Assembly (NCBI RefSeq): GCF_019417665.1
Contig: NZ_DXUU01000020.1
Span: 1-41,778, forward strand
Length of the DNA stretch: 41,778 nt
From: Ruminococcus sp.
GTDB lineage: Bacteria; Bacillota; Clostridia; Oscillospirales; Ruminococcaceae
Direction of reading: 5' to 3'
Shown here: positions 8,118 through 15,688 of the stretch, in pieces
How the letters are laid out: each line of letters starts with the position of its first letter
Numbering within the stretch: position 1 is the first letter of the stretch
Made by a program: the position numbers and the translations under genes
The notes under the pieces: model-generated
Databases searched by the model: none
Told to the model about the DNA's origin: nothing
Seen by the model: the letters and a program-made list of their open reading frames with translations, nothing else

Positions 8118-8701
8118 GTTGATCTCCTTACTGATATTTCATCAGGAATACGCCACTCTGCCAATGCTCTCGCCGTCGGCGCAACCGGCAATCCCACCAC
8201 ACCGTAATAATCCCCTTCGATCTTTTCCACCAGAAGCGCACCATAACCTTGTATGCCATAGCCGCCAGCCTTGTCCAGTGGTTCACCAGTGGCAGCATAA
8301 TCCCGGATCTGTTCCTCTGTCAGGGGATAAAAGGTCACCTTTGTCTCCGTCTGAAAGGAACTGACCTTGTTCCCCTGCGCCAGTGCCACGCCGGTAATAA
8401 CTTCATGCGTTTTCCCAGACAGCAGCCTCAGCATTTCTACAGCACGCTCTGGTGTCCCCGGCTTTCCCAGAATCATATCTCCCAGAATTACCACAGTATC
8501 CGACCCCAGCACCACTGCATCCGGATGCTCTGCTGCCACTGCCATAGCCTTTTTCCGTGCCAGGTATTGTGCCGCTTTCCGTACAGACAACGCCGGCGGC
8601 AGGGACTCGTCCACAGCTGCCGGGCAAACCGCAAAGTCCGACCGGATCAGCCGCAGCAATTCCTGCCGCCGCGGCGAAGCTGACGCTAAGATCAGCCCCA
8701 T
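8114..8701 (-). CDS. maf: Maf family nucleoside triphosphate pyrophosphatase
   Basis: The 195-residue cytoplasmic enzyme hydrolyses non-canonical or modified nucleotides (dTTP/UTP or related) to monophosphate and pyrophosphate, acting in nucleotide-pool cleaning. The sequence shows the substrate-binding N-terminus LILASASPRRQELL, the AAVDES motif near 30, and SDTVV near 70, which contains the catalytic Asp. Length is normal for the family. Its ATG overlaps the upstream tautomerase stop by one base (TGATG), and its own stop overlaps the start of the broken hydrolase (ATGA), so the three are translationally linked. Confidence 0.95.
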   Translation of the reverse strand: MGLILASASPRRQELLRLIRSDFAVCPAAVDESLPPALSVRKAAQYLARKKAMAVAAEHPDAVVLGSDTVVILGDMILGKPGTPERAVEMLRLLSGKTHEVITGVALAQGNKVSSFQTETKVTFYPLTEEQIRDYAATGEPLDKAGGYGIQGYGALLVEKIEGDYYGVVGLPVAPTARALAEWRIPDEISVRRST

Positions 8702-8934
8702 CAGAGCACATCCTTCGGGTCATAGTTGGGTTCTTTGAAGATGTGATTGCTTTCGGTGACTTCCTCCCGAAATACACCCTGCCATTCCTGGGGTGTGAAA
8801 TCTTCCACCGCCACGGAAATATGATCTCCATTGCAGCCAATAGCATCTACCAGAGCTGCGGCAACCTTCTCGGCAGCCAGCTGTTTCTGCTCATCCGTTC
8901 TTCCTTTTAGCATTTTTATGGTAATATGCGGCAT
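8701..8934 (-). CDS. 4-oxalocrotonate tautomerase-like protein
   Basis: A 77-residue tautomerase-superfamily subunit. Start at 8934 gives MPHITIKMLKGR, placing Pro directly after the initiator Met; that Pro becomes the catalytic N-terminal residue after Met removal. AGGAGG precedes this ATG; an upstream ATG 33 bases earlier would bury the Pro and is rejected. The segment GRTDEQKQLAAEKV matches the helix of 4-OT subunits. Natural substrate unknown; such proteins catalyse keto-enol tautomerisation or related chemistry as small oligomers. It is the first gene of the minus-strand run, with its promoter at 8982-9010. Confidence 0.88.
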   Translation of the reverse strand: MPHITIKMLKGRTDEQKQLAAEKVAAALVDAIGCNGDHISVAVEDFTPQEWQGVFREEVTESNHIFKEPNYDPKDVL

Positions 8935-8981
8935 ATTCCATTCCTCCTGCAATTTTTTCCGGTGCATACACCGTTTCTCCT

Positions 8982-9010
8982 ATCATACCATATTTTCAGC
9001 GAAAAAGCAA
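8982..9010 (-). promoter_or_regulatory. Promoter of the tautomerase-maf operon
   Basis: On the minus strand, -35 TTGCTT, a 17-base spacer and -10 TATGAT. It may serve the whole run down to 3902, since no terminator is visible between the genes. Confidence 0.7.
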
Positions 9011-9096
9011 GGGCTGAGTTTATAAATTGAGGAATCGTGGTTAGGACAATGCTGTCATTCCCGGCAGTTTCATTCTTCTCGACATCATTCCCTATA

Positions 9097-9151
9097 TTTT
9101 ACACAGATTTTACATAGCCGCCCTTTAGACTTTACATTATCCCGTTATAAT
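9097..9151 (+). promoter_or_regulatory. Putative Pho box and promoter of the phosphate transporter gene
   Basis: TTTTACA occurs at 9097 and 9108 and CTTTACA at 9130. These are spaced 11 and 22 bases, i.e. all in one 11-bp register, the layout of PhoB/PhoP direct-repeat boxes. A perfect -10 TATAAT follows at 9146, ten bases behind the last repeat, where an activator-bound -35 region would be. The downstream gene is a phosphate transporter, so phosphate-starvation control is a coherent reading. A weak -35 (TTTAGA at 9124) is also present. Confidence 0.65.
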
Positions 9152-9206
9152 ATCAATTGGTAAAAACGCCGTATCATGCGGTGCAAATGTAAGGAGTATG
9201 AGAACC

Positions 9207-10994
9207 ATGGATATTTTCTCTGTGATCACCCTTCTCGGAGGACTGGCATTCTTTCTGTATGGCATGAATGTCATGTCCTCCGGGCTGGAAAAACTCGCTG
9301 GCGGTAAATTGGAAATCGTTCTGAAAAAAATGACCTCCAACAAGTTCAAGAGTTTGCTTCTTGGGATGGGCATTACTATTGCGATCCAGTCCTCTTCTGC
9401 ATTGACTGTCATGCTGGTGGGATTGGTGAACTCCGGTATCATGGCACTGAGCCAGACCATCGGCGTACTGATGGGCTCCAATATCGGCACAACCCTGACA
9501 GCTTGGATCCTGAGTCTTTCGGGCATCGAAAGCGACAATGTCTTTCTGCGGATGCTAAAGCCGGAATCTTTCTCTCCTATTGTTGCCCTCATCGGCGTCA
9601 TTATGATCATGATGGCAAAGCACAACCGTACCAAGGACATCGGACGCATTATGGTGGGATTTTCGGTGCTGATGACAGGCATGTCCCTCATGAGTGATGC
9701 GGTCAGTCCTCTGGCAGATTCGCCTCAATTTTCTAATCTGCTCACAGCGTTTCAGAATCCCCTCATGGGCGTTCTGGTGGGTGCCGTTTTCACTGGCGTT
9801 ATCCAGAGCTCGGCTGCTTCTGTAGGTATCTTACAGGCATTGTCTCTGACCGGACAAGTCACCTATGGCATGGCGATCCCCATTATTATGGGACAAAATA
9901 TCGGTACCTGCGTCACCGCCTTGATCTCCAGTATCGGCGTGAACCGCAGTGCGAAGCGCGTGGCTGCGGTGCATATCTGCTTCAATCTTCTGGGCACTCT
10001 GATCATTTTGCCCATCTTCTACTTGCTGTACTGGCTGTTGGATTTTGCTTTTGTGAAATCGGCTATCGATCCTGCTGGAATCGCTCTGGTGCACACGATC
10101 TTCAATATTGTCACAACAGTGATCCTGCTGCCCTTTACAAAACAGCTGGAAAAACTGGCATACTTCTTGATCCAGGACAGCAAAAAGGAACAGAAAGAAA
10201 AGGAAAAGCGTGCTCTTCTGGACGAACGTCTGCTGAATACACCGGCAGTTGCCATTGAGGTATGCAGAGGCGTAACAGTAGAAATGGCAGAACTGTCCAA
10301 GAAAACCATGGAGCTTGCCATTGGGATGCTGTTCGAATATGACAAGAAAACAGAAGAACAAGTCCAAGAAAACGAAAACAGGATCGACAAATATGAAGAC
10401 AAGCTCAATGCTTACCTGGTGCGCATCAGCAAGCACAGCATTGCATCCAAAGACAGCCGCACAGTTTCCAAAATGCTGCACTGCATCGGCAATTTTGAGC
10501 GTATCGGCGACCATGCTGTGAATATTATGGAATCTGCACATGAGCTTCATGAAAAGAATCTCCATTTCTCCGGAGACGCCGCAAAGGAACTGCGTATTTT
10601 GTGTGATGCACTGTTGAAAACCCTGCACATGGCATTTGAAGCATTTGAAAAGGATGATCTGTCTATTGCACACCAAGTGGAACCTTTGGAAGAAGTTATT
10701 GACACCCTGAATCTGGAACTGAAAAACCGACACATCAAGCGACTGCAAAACGAATCCTGCACAGTAGAACTGGGATACATTTACCAGGATCTTCTCACTA
10801 ACATTGAGCGGATCTCCGATCATTGCTCCAATATCGCCGGAGTACTCATTGAAATCGACGAACAGCAGAACATCCACAAGTATCTGTACAAGCTTAAGAA
10901 AAATGATGAGGAATTCCAGGAATCTTACCACGAATATCTGAACCACTATTATCTGGAACTGGGTCAACCAGAATCCAAATCAGCAGAAACCTAA
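9207..10994 (+). CDS. Na/Pi cotransporter family protein with PhoU-like C-terminus
   Basis: The 595-residue protein imports inorganic phosphate with sodium across the cytoplasmic membrane. The N-terminal ~320 residues carry two inverted Na/Pi repeats: GMGITIAIQSSSALTVM in the first half and GAVFTGVIQSSAASVGIL in the second, each with the QSS signature, plus MGSNIGTT and MGQNIGTC. The C-terminal ~220 residues form a helical PhoU-like domain with two copies of an ERIGDHAVNI/ERISDHCSNI motif. Start 9207 is preferred because AAGGAG is 10 bases upstream; the ATG at 9198 is one base from it. Preceded by a Pho-box-like array and followed by its own terminator, it is a single-gene unit. Confidence 0.93.
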   Translation: MDIFSVITLLGGLAFFLYGMNVMSSGLEKLAGGKLEIVLKKMTSNKFKSLLLGMGITIAIQSSSALTVMLVGLVNSGIMALSQTIGVLMGSNIGTTLTAWILSLSGIESDNVFLRMLKPESFSPIVALIGVIMIMMAKHNRTKDIGRIMVGFSVLMTGMSLMSDAVSPLADSPQFSNLLTAFQNPLMGVLVGAVFTGVIQSSAASVGILQALSLTGQVTYGMAIPIIMGQNIGTCVTALISSIGVNRSAKRVAAVHICFNLLGTLIILPIFYLLYWLLDFAFVKSAIDPAGIALVHTIFNIVTTVILLPFTKQLEKLAYFLIQDSKKEQKEKEKRALLDERLLNTPAVAIEVCRGVTVEMAELSKKTMELAIGMLFEYDKKTEEQVQENENRIDKYEDKLNAYLVRISKHSIASKDSRTVSKMLHCIGNFERIGDHAVNIMESAHELHEKNLHFSGDAAKELRILCDALLKTLHMAFEAFEKDDLSIAHQVEPLEEVIDTLNLELKNRHIKRLQNESCTVELGYIYQDLLTNIERISDHCSNIAGVLIEIDEQQNIHKYLYKLKKNDEEFQESYHEYLNHYYLELGQPESKSAET

Positions 10995-11011
10995 AAAATA
11001 ATCTAAATATG

Positions 11012-11046
11012 AAAAAAGGATTGTTGTAAAAACAGTCCTTTTTTAA
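11012..11046 (+). terminator. Intrinsic terminator of the Na/Pi gene
   Basis: AAAAAAGGATTGT pairs with ACAGTCCTTTTTT across a short A-rich loop, ending in a T-tract. The remaining 11047-11221 is AT-rich with TATACT at 11157 as a possible -10 for the thioesterase gene. Confidence 0.8.
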
Positions 11047-11221
11047 CAAGGTAACAACAGCCATTTCTCGCCATCCGCAAAAGCACCGCTTCTTTTTTAT
11101 TCCTGTATTTTACCGTAAATTCACAAAATGTGACAGCTTTTTTGCATAAATTATGTTATACTGAGCGTGTGCTGGGAATCTTCTGGATTCCCGATGGATG
11201 CGCAGAAAGGAAGCATGGAAC

Positions 11222-11653
11222 ATGCAGATTACACCGTATACACGCATGGTATTTTACCATGAAACAGACCGGATGGATATTGTGAATCATTCCAATTACA
11301 TTCATATGACAGAAGAAGCACGTGTAAATTTTATGGGAAAGATCGGTGTGGGTTACGAAAAAATGGAATCTCTGGGAGTAATGCTCCCAGTGCTAGGCGT
11401 TACCTGTGAATACAAGAACTCTCTTCATTTTGGTGAACATCTTGCCGTCTACTCCCACATCACCAGGTACAACGGTTTCAAACTAGAGCTGTCCTATGAG
11501 ATCCGCTGTGTAGAGACTGGAAAGCTCTGTGCAGTTGCCACATCGTCCCACTGCTTCACGGATACGAAGATCAAGCCCATGCGCATCCGGGACAAGTACC
11601 CGGAAATGCACAACTTTTTCTTGGAAGCAATGGAAGTGACCTATTCCGATTAA
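11222..11653 (+). CDS. Acyl-CoA thioesterase, 4-hydroxybenzoyl-CoA thioesterase/YbgC type
   Basis: A 143-residue hotdog-fold enzyme expected to hydrolyse acyl-CoA (or acyl-ACP) thioesters in the cytoplasm. The active-site segment YHETDRMDIVNHSNY matches the family pattern with its catalytic Asp, followed by the long central helix (MTEEARVNFM). Start 11222 is chosen because AAAGGAAG lies 8 bases before it; the ATG at 11198 is unsupported. Length is normal. It stands alone between two terminators. The exact acyl chain cannot be read from sequence. Confidence 0.9.
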   Translation: MQITPYTRMVFYHETDRMDIVNHSNYIHMTEEARVNFMGKIGVGYEKMESLGVMLPVLGVTCEYKNSLHFGEHLAVYSHITRYNGFKLELSYEIRCVETGKLCAVATSSHCFTDTKIKPMRIRDKYPEMHNFFLEAMEVTYSD

Positions 11654-11676
11654 GTGGAAAAATTCAATAAAAAAGC

Positions 11677-11717
11677 ACCGCATAGGATACCTTACATGAC
11701 ATCCTGCGGTGTTTTTT
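11677..11717. terminator. Bidirectional terminator between thioesterase and amidase genes
   Basis: CACCGCATAGGAT pairs with ATCCTGCGGTG; plus-strand T-tract GTTTTTTG and minus-strand T-tract TTTTTTATT flank it. It serves the convergent thioesterase and nitrilase genes. Confidence 0.88.
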
Positions 11718-11723
11718 GTTGTC

Positions 11724-12518
11724 TTAATTTTTAGTTTCTTCTCGATACAAATTTGCATACAACGAAAGCTTTACATCCTGGTATGTAGGAAACGCCTTCC
11801 GGTATTCTGCCGTATCATCGGCAAATTCCGCATAGACCAGCGCCTCTTCCCTGCCGCAATCTGCAAGAATCATTCCCTCTGGGTCAACCAGACAGCTGCC
11901 GCCCACAAAACCATATGTTTGCTGTGTACCCACACAGTTCACGCCCAGCACGTAAATCTGATTTTCAATGGCACGTGCCCGGAGCAGCGTCTGCCAATGA
12001 GAACTGCGCTGTTCCAGCCAGTTCGCCGGCACAAATACCAGAGAACTGCGACGTGCCGCCAATCGGAACACTTCGGGAAACCGCAGGTCATAGCAAATGA
12101 GCGTACTCACCGGTATGCCGCAGACCGGCCCAGAGACAATTTTATCACTGCTGTCATAGAATTGATCTTCATTCCCGTAGGAAAAGGGGTGGATCTTTAC
12201 ATAATCCAGCACAGTCTCTCCTGTGCTGTCCAGAAGGGTGTAGTGGTTTTTCCCTTTGCCGTCCAGTTCCTCGGAAACCCATCCAAAGCCAATGGCGATT
12301 CGGTACTGCTGTGCCAATTGCATCATCTTCTGTCGGATCTCCGGGCTATAAGGTGCGATCTGAGAAACATGCATGGAAAATCCAGTGAAGCTCATTTCCG
12401 GAAAGACAATACAGTCACAGCGTTCCCCTGCCGCTCGGCCGATCCAACTTTCTGCCAGCGCAAGATTATCCAGGGGCTTTTCAAAGGCGATCCTAGTCTG
12501 TGCAATGGCGATCTTCAA
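11724..12518 (-). CDS. Carbon-nitrogen hydrolase (nitrilase superfamily amidase)
   Basis: A 264-residue cytoplasmic amidase. The catalytic triad is visible: Glu in VFPEMSFTG (about 41), Lys in DYVKIHPF (about 108) and the nucleophile Cys in LICYDLRFPE (about 142). The overall pattern is closest to omega-amidase-type members that deamidate dicarboxylic acid monoamides, but substrate is inferred only. I prefer the TTG at 12518 because AGAGG stands 8 bases before it; an in-frame GTG at 12527 lies inside that site. It begins 18 bases after the PBP-like gene, so the two are probably co-transcribed and end at the shared terminator. Confidence 0.88.
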   Translation of the reverse strand: MKIAIAQTRIAFEKPLDNLALAESWIGRAAGERCDCIVFPEMSFTGFSMHVSQIAPYSPEIRQKMMQLAQQYRIAIGFGWVSEELDGKGKNHYTLLDSTGETVLDYVKIHPFSYGNEDQFYDSSDKIVSGPVCGIPVSTLICYDLRFPEVFRLAARRSSLVFVPANWLEQRSSHWQTLLRARAIENQIYVLGVNCVGTQQTYGFVGGSCLVDPEGMILADCGREEALVYAEFADDTAEYRKAFPTYQDVKLSLYANLYREETKN

Positions 12519-12536
12519 CCTATTCACCTCTTATAT

Positions 12537-14072
12537 TTATTGTCGGGAACTGCCGGACATTTCGTGTTCTCGTTCTTTCTGTTCATCTCGCTGATCATGT
12601 GTATCCTCCGTTTGTCGGGAATCTGGACCGTGATAGAACACAGTATCAGAACGTTTCCAGTTCTGTCTGGGACGATCCTTGAACTGTGTGGCATGGGGTA
12701 CCAGGTGAATCGGATCCTCTGGAGTCACATTTTTCTTGGCAAGATATGCTGCATAAATACACAGAATAATATACAACCCGGTGAGTACGCATCCGGCAAT
12801 GATGCCATAGCGAAACCATGGTGAGTTGGGAAAATTCTGCAAAGCATAGAGATTGAATTTCATAAAAGAGCGATCCACATCGCTGACTGCTACCAGAGGG
12901 ACAGTGGCAATGACTTCTCCGGAAAATTTCAACTCCATGCTGCCCAACTCATCCCCGGCTTTTACAGGAGCCTGGACATTCTCATCCAGGTGAATAACCT
13001 TCTGCACTGCCGTGGTATCCACATTATTACACCAAAGGAGAATACAATCCTCCTGGGGATGCACCAACACATAGGAATTGCCATCAGAATTCATAACCTC
13101 CGCCTCGGCGGTCTCCTCGTTATCCTCCAGAAGCGTCACATAAGAAAAAGAGGAAAATGCCCAATTCAACAGAGATGCCGCATCCTCCAAATGGTAGAAT
13201 TGCAATTCTCCATCCTCATCATAAAAGGGCGCATTCATGAGGATCACCAGATATGTATTCCCGTCTTTGGTGGCTTCGGTAATGATACTTCTCCCTGCCT
13301 TGTCCAGGTTGCCGGTCTTGATTCCCATTGCGCCGTTGTAATAATAGTCGCTTGTCTCCAGCATCATGGGGTTGGCATGCGTCCAGGACCAGGCAGCCGC
13401 ATCGGAATGATTTGCAAGATTGGACGAAGACGGCGAGAATGAAGTTGTGGTTGCAATCTCCTCGAAACCATCCAGACTGAGGGCATAGTTAGTGATGGTG
13501 AGCATATCCCGTGCAGTGGTCATTTGCCTGGCATCATACAATCCCGTAGGGTTGGCAAAGGTCGTTGCGGTACAACCGATCTCCTGAGCAGTTTCGTTCA
13601 TTTTCGCTACAAAGGCATCTGTGCCTCCAAACTGATCCGCCAGAATCAGCGCTGCCTCACAGGACGAAGTGAGCATCAGTGCGTAGAGATATTCTCGCAC
13701 CGTCAGAGTGTCGCCATTGTAAATATCCGCATAGCGCAGATCGTCCACCGCTTCATAGCGGTACAGAGGTGCGTATAATTCGTCGTTGGCAGTGATTGTC
13801 GTGCCGTCCAGATCACCGCATTCCTCCATAACCACAATAGCGGTCATGATCTGTGCCAGATGTCCAGGCATCTGCTGCTGGTCTGCATTTTTTTCGTACA
13901 GGATTTGTCCAGTATCCCGGTTATATAAAATCGCTGCCTGGCTGCGGATAGTAGTATCTGGCGTAAAAGTATATGCCTGAACAGGCAAAGTATTGCCGCA
14001 GACAAAAACAATGCCGACTGTAAATGTCATTACTATAACACTGAGTCGTTTTATCCAATGGAACAGGTGCAT
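12537..14072 (-). CDS. D-Ala-D-Ala carboxypeptidase homologue with altered active site (probable pseudoenzyme)
   Basis: The 511-residue protein has an N-terminal signal/hydrophobic segment (about 8-28), a DacA-type penicillin-binding domain (about 38-290), a beta-rich domain (about 310-430), and a C-terminal membrane helix (about 440-462) with a charged cytoplasmic tail. The fold signatures are present: LYNRDTGQILYEKNAD, IMTAIVVME, and KTGNLDKAGRS with K252-T-G254. The SxxK motif that should precede IMTA reads H71-L-A-Q74, so both the acylated Ser and the Lys base are replaced. The second motif SxN reads S136-S-C138. Classical carboxypeptidase activity is therefore unlikely; a scaffolding or peptidoglycan-binding role is an inference. 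Start at 14072 has GGGAGG 10 bases upstream, better than the ATG at 14081. Confidence 0.88.
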   Translation of the reverse strand: MHLFHWIKRLSVIVMTFTVGIVFVCGNTLPVQAYTFTPDTTIRSQAAILYNRDTGQILYEKNADQQQMPGHLAQIMTAIVVMEECGDLDGTTITANDELYAPLYRYEAVDDLRYADIYNGDTLTVREYLYALMLTSSCEAALILADQFGGTDAFVAKMNETAQEIGCTATTFANPTGLYDARQMTTARDMLTITNYALSLDGFEEIATTTSFSPSSSNLANHSDAAAWSWTHANPMMLETSDYYYNGAMGIKTGNLDKAGRSIITEATKDGNTYLVILMNAPFYDEDGELQFYHLEDAASLLNWAFSSFSYVTLLEDNEETAEAEVMNSDGNSYVLVHPQEDCILLWCNNVDTTAVQKVIHLDENVQAPVKAGDELGSMELKFSGEVIATVPLVAVSDVDRSFMKFNLYALQNFPNSPWFRYGIIAGCVLTGLYIILCIYAAYLAKKNVTPEDPIHLVPHATQFKDRPRQNWKRSDTVFYHGPDSRQTEDTHDQRDEQKEREHEMSGSSRQ

Positions 14073-14131
14073 AAATTGCATTCCTCCCGATAATTTCTTA
14101 ATTCCTGAAAGTTTAAGTGTGCTTTACTACT

Positions 14132-14160
14132 ATTATAGCAAAAAAAAAGTGATTCGAAAA
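14132..14160 (-). promoter_or_regulatory. Promoter of the PBP-like/amidase operon
   Basis: On the minus strand a perfect -10 TATAAT (14137 to 14132) with only a weak -35 candidate (TTTCGA) 16 bases upstream. Confidence 0.5.
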
Positions 14161-14179
14161 GACTTTTTTCAAAATTTTA

Positions 14180-14208
14180 TTTACCTTTTCCTGAAAATAT
14201 GATAAAAT
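14180..14208 (+). promoter_or_regulatory. Promoter of the metallophosphoesterase gene
   Basis: -35 TTTACC, 17-base spacer, -10 TAAAAT. A leader hairpin (CCTGAAACCG / CGGTTTCGGG, 14222-14250) begins near the expected transcript start; it lacks a T-tract directly behind it, so it may stabilise the mRNA 5' end rather than terminate. Confidence 0.55.
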
Positions 14209-14286
14209 AAAATAGAACGCCCCTGAAACCGACAAAACTGCGGTTTCGGGCAAGGTGAATTTTTGTTTTTTAGGGAGGTAACACCT

Positions 14287-15000
14287 TTGGTATATATTAC
14301 AGGAGATATGCACGGAGATATTTCACGGTTCAAAGACCCGATTTTTAAAAAATTGAAAGCCGGTGACGTTCTAATCGTCTGCGGTGACTTTGGCTTCATC
14401 TGGGACGGCTCCCGGCAGGAAAAACAGATCCTGCACAAGCTGCGGGAAAAGCCCTTTACCATTGCCTTTGTGGACGGATGCCACGAGAATTTTGACATTC
14501 TAGAGCAGAATTTCCGCACAGTAAAATGGCGCGGAGGCATGGCACATCTGATCGCGCCCAATATCTTCCACATGATGCGAGGGGAGATTTTCACCATTGA
14601 TGACAGAACATTTTTCGCCTTTGGCGGCGGACACAGCCAGGATTTCGAATTCCGGCAAGGACGGAACTGGTGGCAGCGAGAGCAGCCTACTCATGCCGAG
14701 ATTCGCCGTGCCATCCACAATCTGAACCGCTATGATGCCAAGGTGGACTACATCATTACCCACGAACCGCCGGCTTCTCTAAAAGACTGCCTGGGGGTGG
14801 ACATGCAGCAGCGGCTAGAGATCCACACATTTTTTGAGGATATCATCAAACAGTGCGACTACCGGAAGTGGTTTTTTGGAAAATGCCACATGGATCGATT
14901 CATCCCCATGAAATTTTACGCCATGTTTGAGGACGTGCTGCCCGTAGAAACGGAACGGCGGCGCAGGCAAAAACCAATAAGAGAAACAGACGAAACGTAA
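14287..15000 (+). CDS. Calcineurin-like metallophosphoesterase
   Basis: A 237-residue cytoplasmic phosphoesterase. Metal-binding motifs appear in order: GDMHGD (about 6-11), VCGDFGF (about 36-42), DGCHEN (about 64-69, the catalytic NH(E/D)-like segment), and later THEPP (about 159-163). The substrate is unknown. The start is a TTG at 14287 because GGGAGG lies 8 bases before it and the domain begins directly after (VYITGD); an upstream TTG at 14263 has no such site. It is monocistronic and shares a bidirectional terminator with the convergent uridine-kinase-like gene. Confidence 0.85.
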   Translation: MVYITGDMHGDISRFKDPIFKKLKAGDVLIVCGDFGFIWDGSRQEKQILHKLREKPFTIAFVDGCHENFDILEQNFRTVKWRGGMAHLIAPNIFHMMRGEIFTIDDRTFFAFGGGHSQDFEFRQGRNWWQREQPTHAEIRRAIHNLNRYDAKVDYIITHEPPASLKDCLGVDMQQRLEIHTFFEDIIKQCDYRKWFFGKCHMDRFIPMKFYAMFEDVLPVETERRRRQKPIRETDET

Positions 15001-15003
15001 CAA

Positions 15004-15043
15004 AACAACCGACTGCCAAAATCATAAGGCAGTCGGTTGTTGT
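15004..15043. terminator. Bidirectional intrinsic terminator
   Basis: CAACCGACTGCC pairs perfectly with GGCAGTCGGTTG across a 10-base loop, with T-rich sequence on the plus side and TTTTGTTACG on the minus side. Confidence 0.88.
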
Positions 15044-15061
15044 TATATTGAATAAGAGGAG

Positions 15062-15688
15062 CTAGTCTGTCACAATAAAATCCGCATGCTTTGCCGGCTC
15101 GCACGTTTTGACGTAATGTCGTTCTGCCGGAAAGTAACGAGTCTCGTATTTTGCTGCAATTTGCGAAGTGTCTCCAATATAATAATCTCGATGCAACACT
15201 CTCTGCAGCCGTATCTTCTCTGGTACATCCAGGTAAATCATTGTGTCAAAAAATCCTTGCAATTCTTGTCGCTGTAAGAAAATACCTTCTACGAGAAGAA
15301 TCGTTCCCGGTTCTGCATCCAGCGTTTGCAGCGTATAGGAATCCTGTTCTTTGTCATAGATTTCAATGATTCCATGAAAAGCATGATTTTTCCGCATGGG
15401 TGTAAGAATGTCATGGAGAAAATAGTCATATCTCCACTGTAAATTGTAATAACATTCCCACGCCGGAACGTCATCACGATATCGCACAATTTTTGGGTGA
15501 ATGAAATCATCAATGTGCAAAACAATTGTCTGCAATCCCACTTTCCGGAGCATGGTTTTCAATTCCCCAGACAGCGTACTTTTTCCAGCGCCGCCCAGTC
15601 CATCAATGCCGACAATTAAAATTTTCCTAGCATCAGCCTTTGCGGTGATATGTTCAGATAGTTTTTTATATCCATATGCCTTACTCAC
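15062..15688 (-). CDS. Uridine kinase-like P-loop phosphotransferase
   Basis: A ~208-residue cytoplasmic kinase of the uridine kinase/phosphoribulokinase type, which phosphorylates a nucleoside or similar small molecule with ATP. Visible: Walker A GIDGLGGAGKST (about 27-38 from this start), HIDDF (about 58-62) typical of the nucleoside-binding Asp region, LLVEGIF (Walker-B-like), and a lid with RVLHRDYY. The gene overlaps the end of the EF-G paralogue. The start is uncertain: GTG at 15688 is used here, 15 bases behind GGAGG; a TTG at 15700 is only 3 bases behind the same site. Substrate specificity cannot be read. Confidence 0.8.
   Translation of the reverse strand: MSKAYGYKKLSEHITAKADARKILIVGIDGLGGAGKSTLSGELKTMLRKVGLQTIVLHIDDFIHPKIVRYRDDVPAWECYYNLQWRYDYFLHDILTPMRKNHAFHGIIEIYDKEQDSYTLQTLDAEPGTILLVEGIFLQRQELQGFFDTMIYLDVPEKIRLQRVLHRDYYIGDTSQIAAKYETRYFPAERHYVKTCEPAKHADFIVTD

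Noticed and set aside
9831..10967. A long open frame antisense to the Na/Pi transporter gene.
   Set aside because: It lacks a ribosome binding site and any recognisable domain, and the sense frame has clear family motifs throughout.
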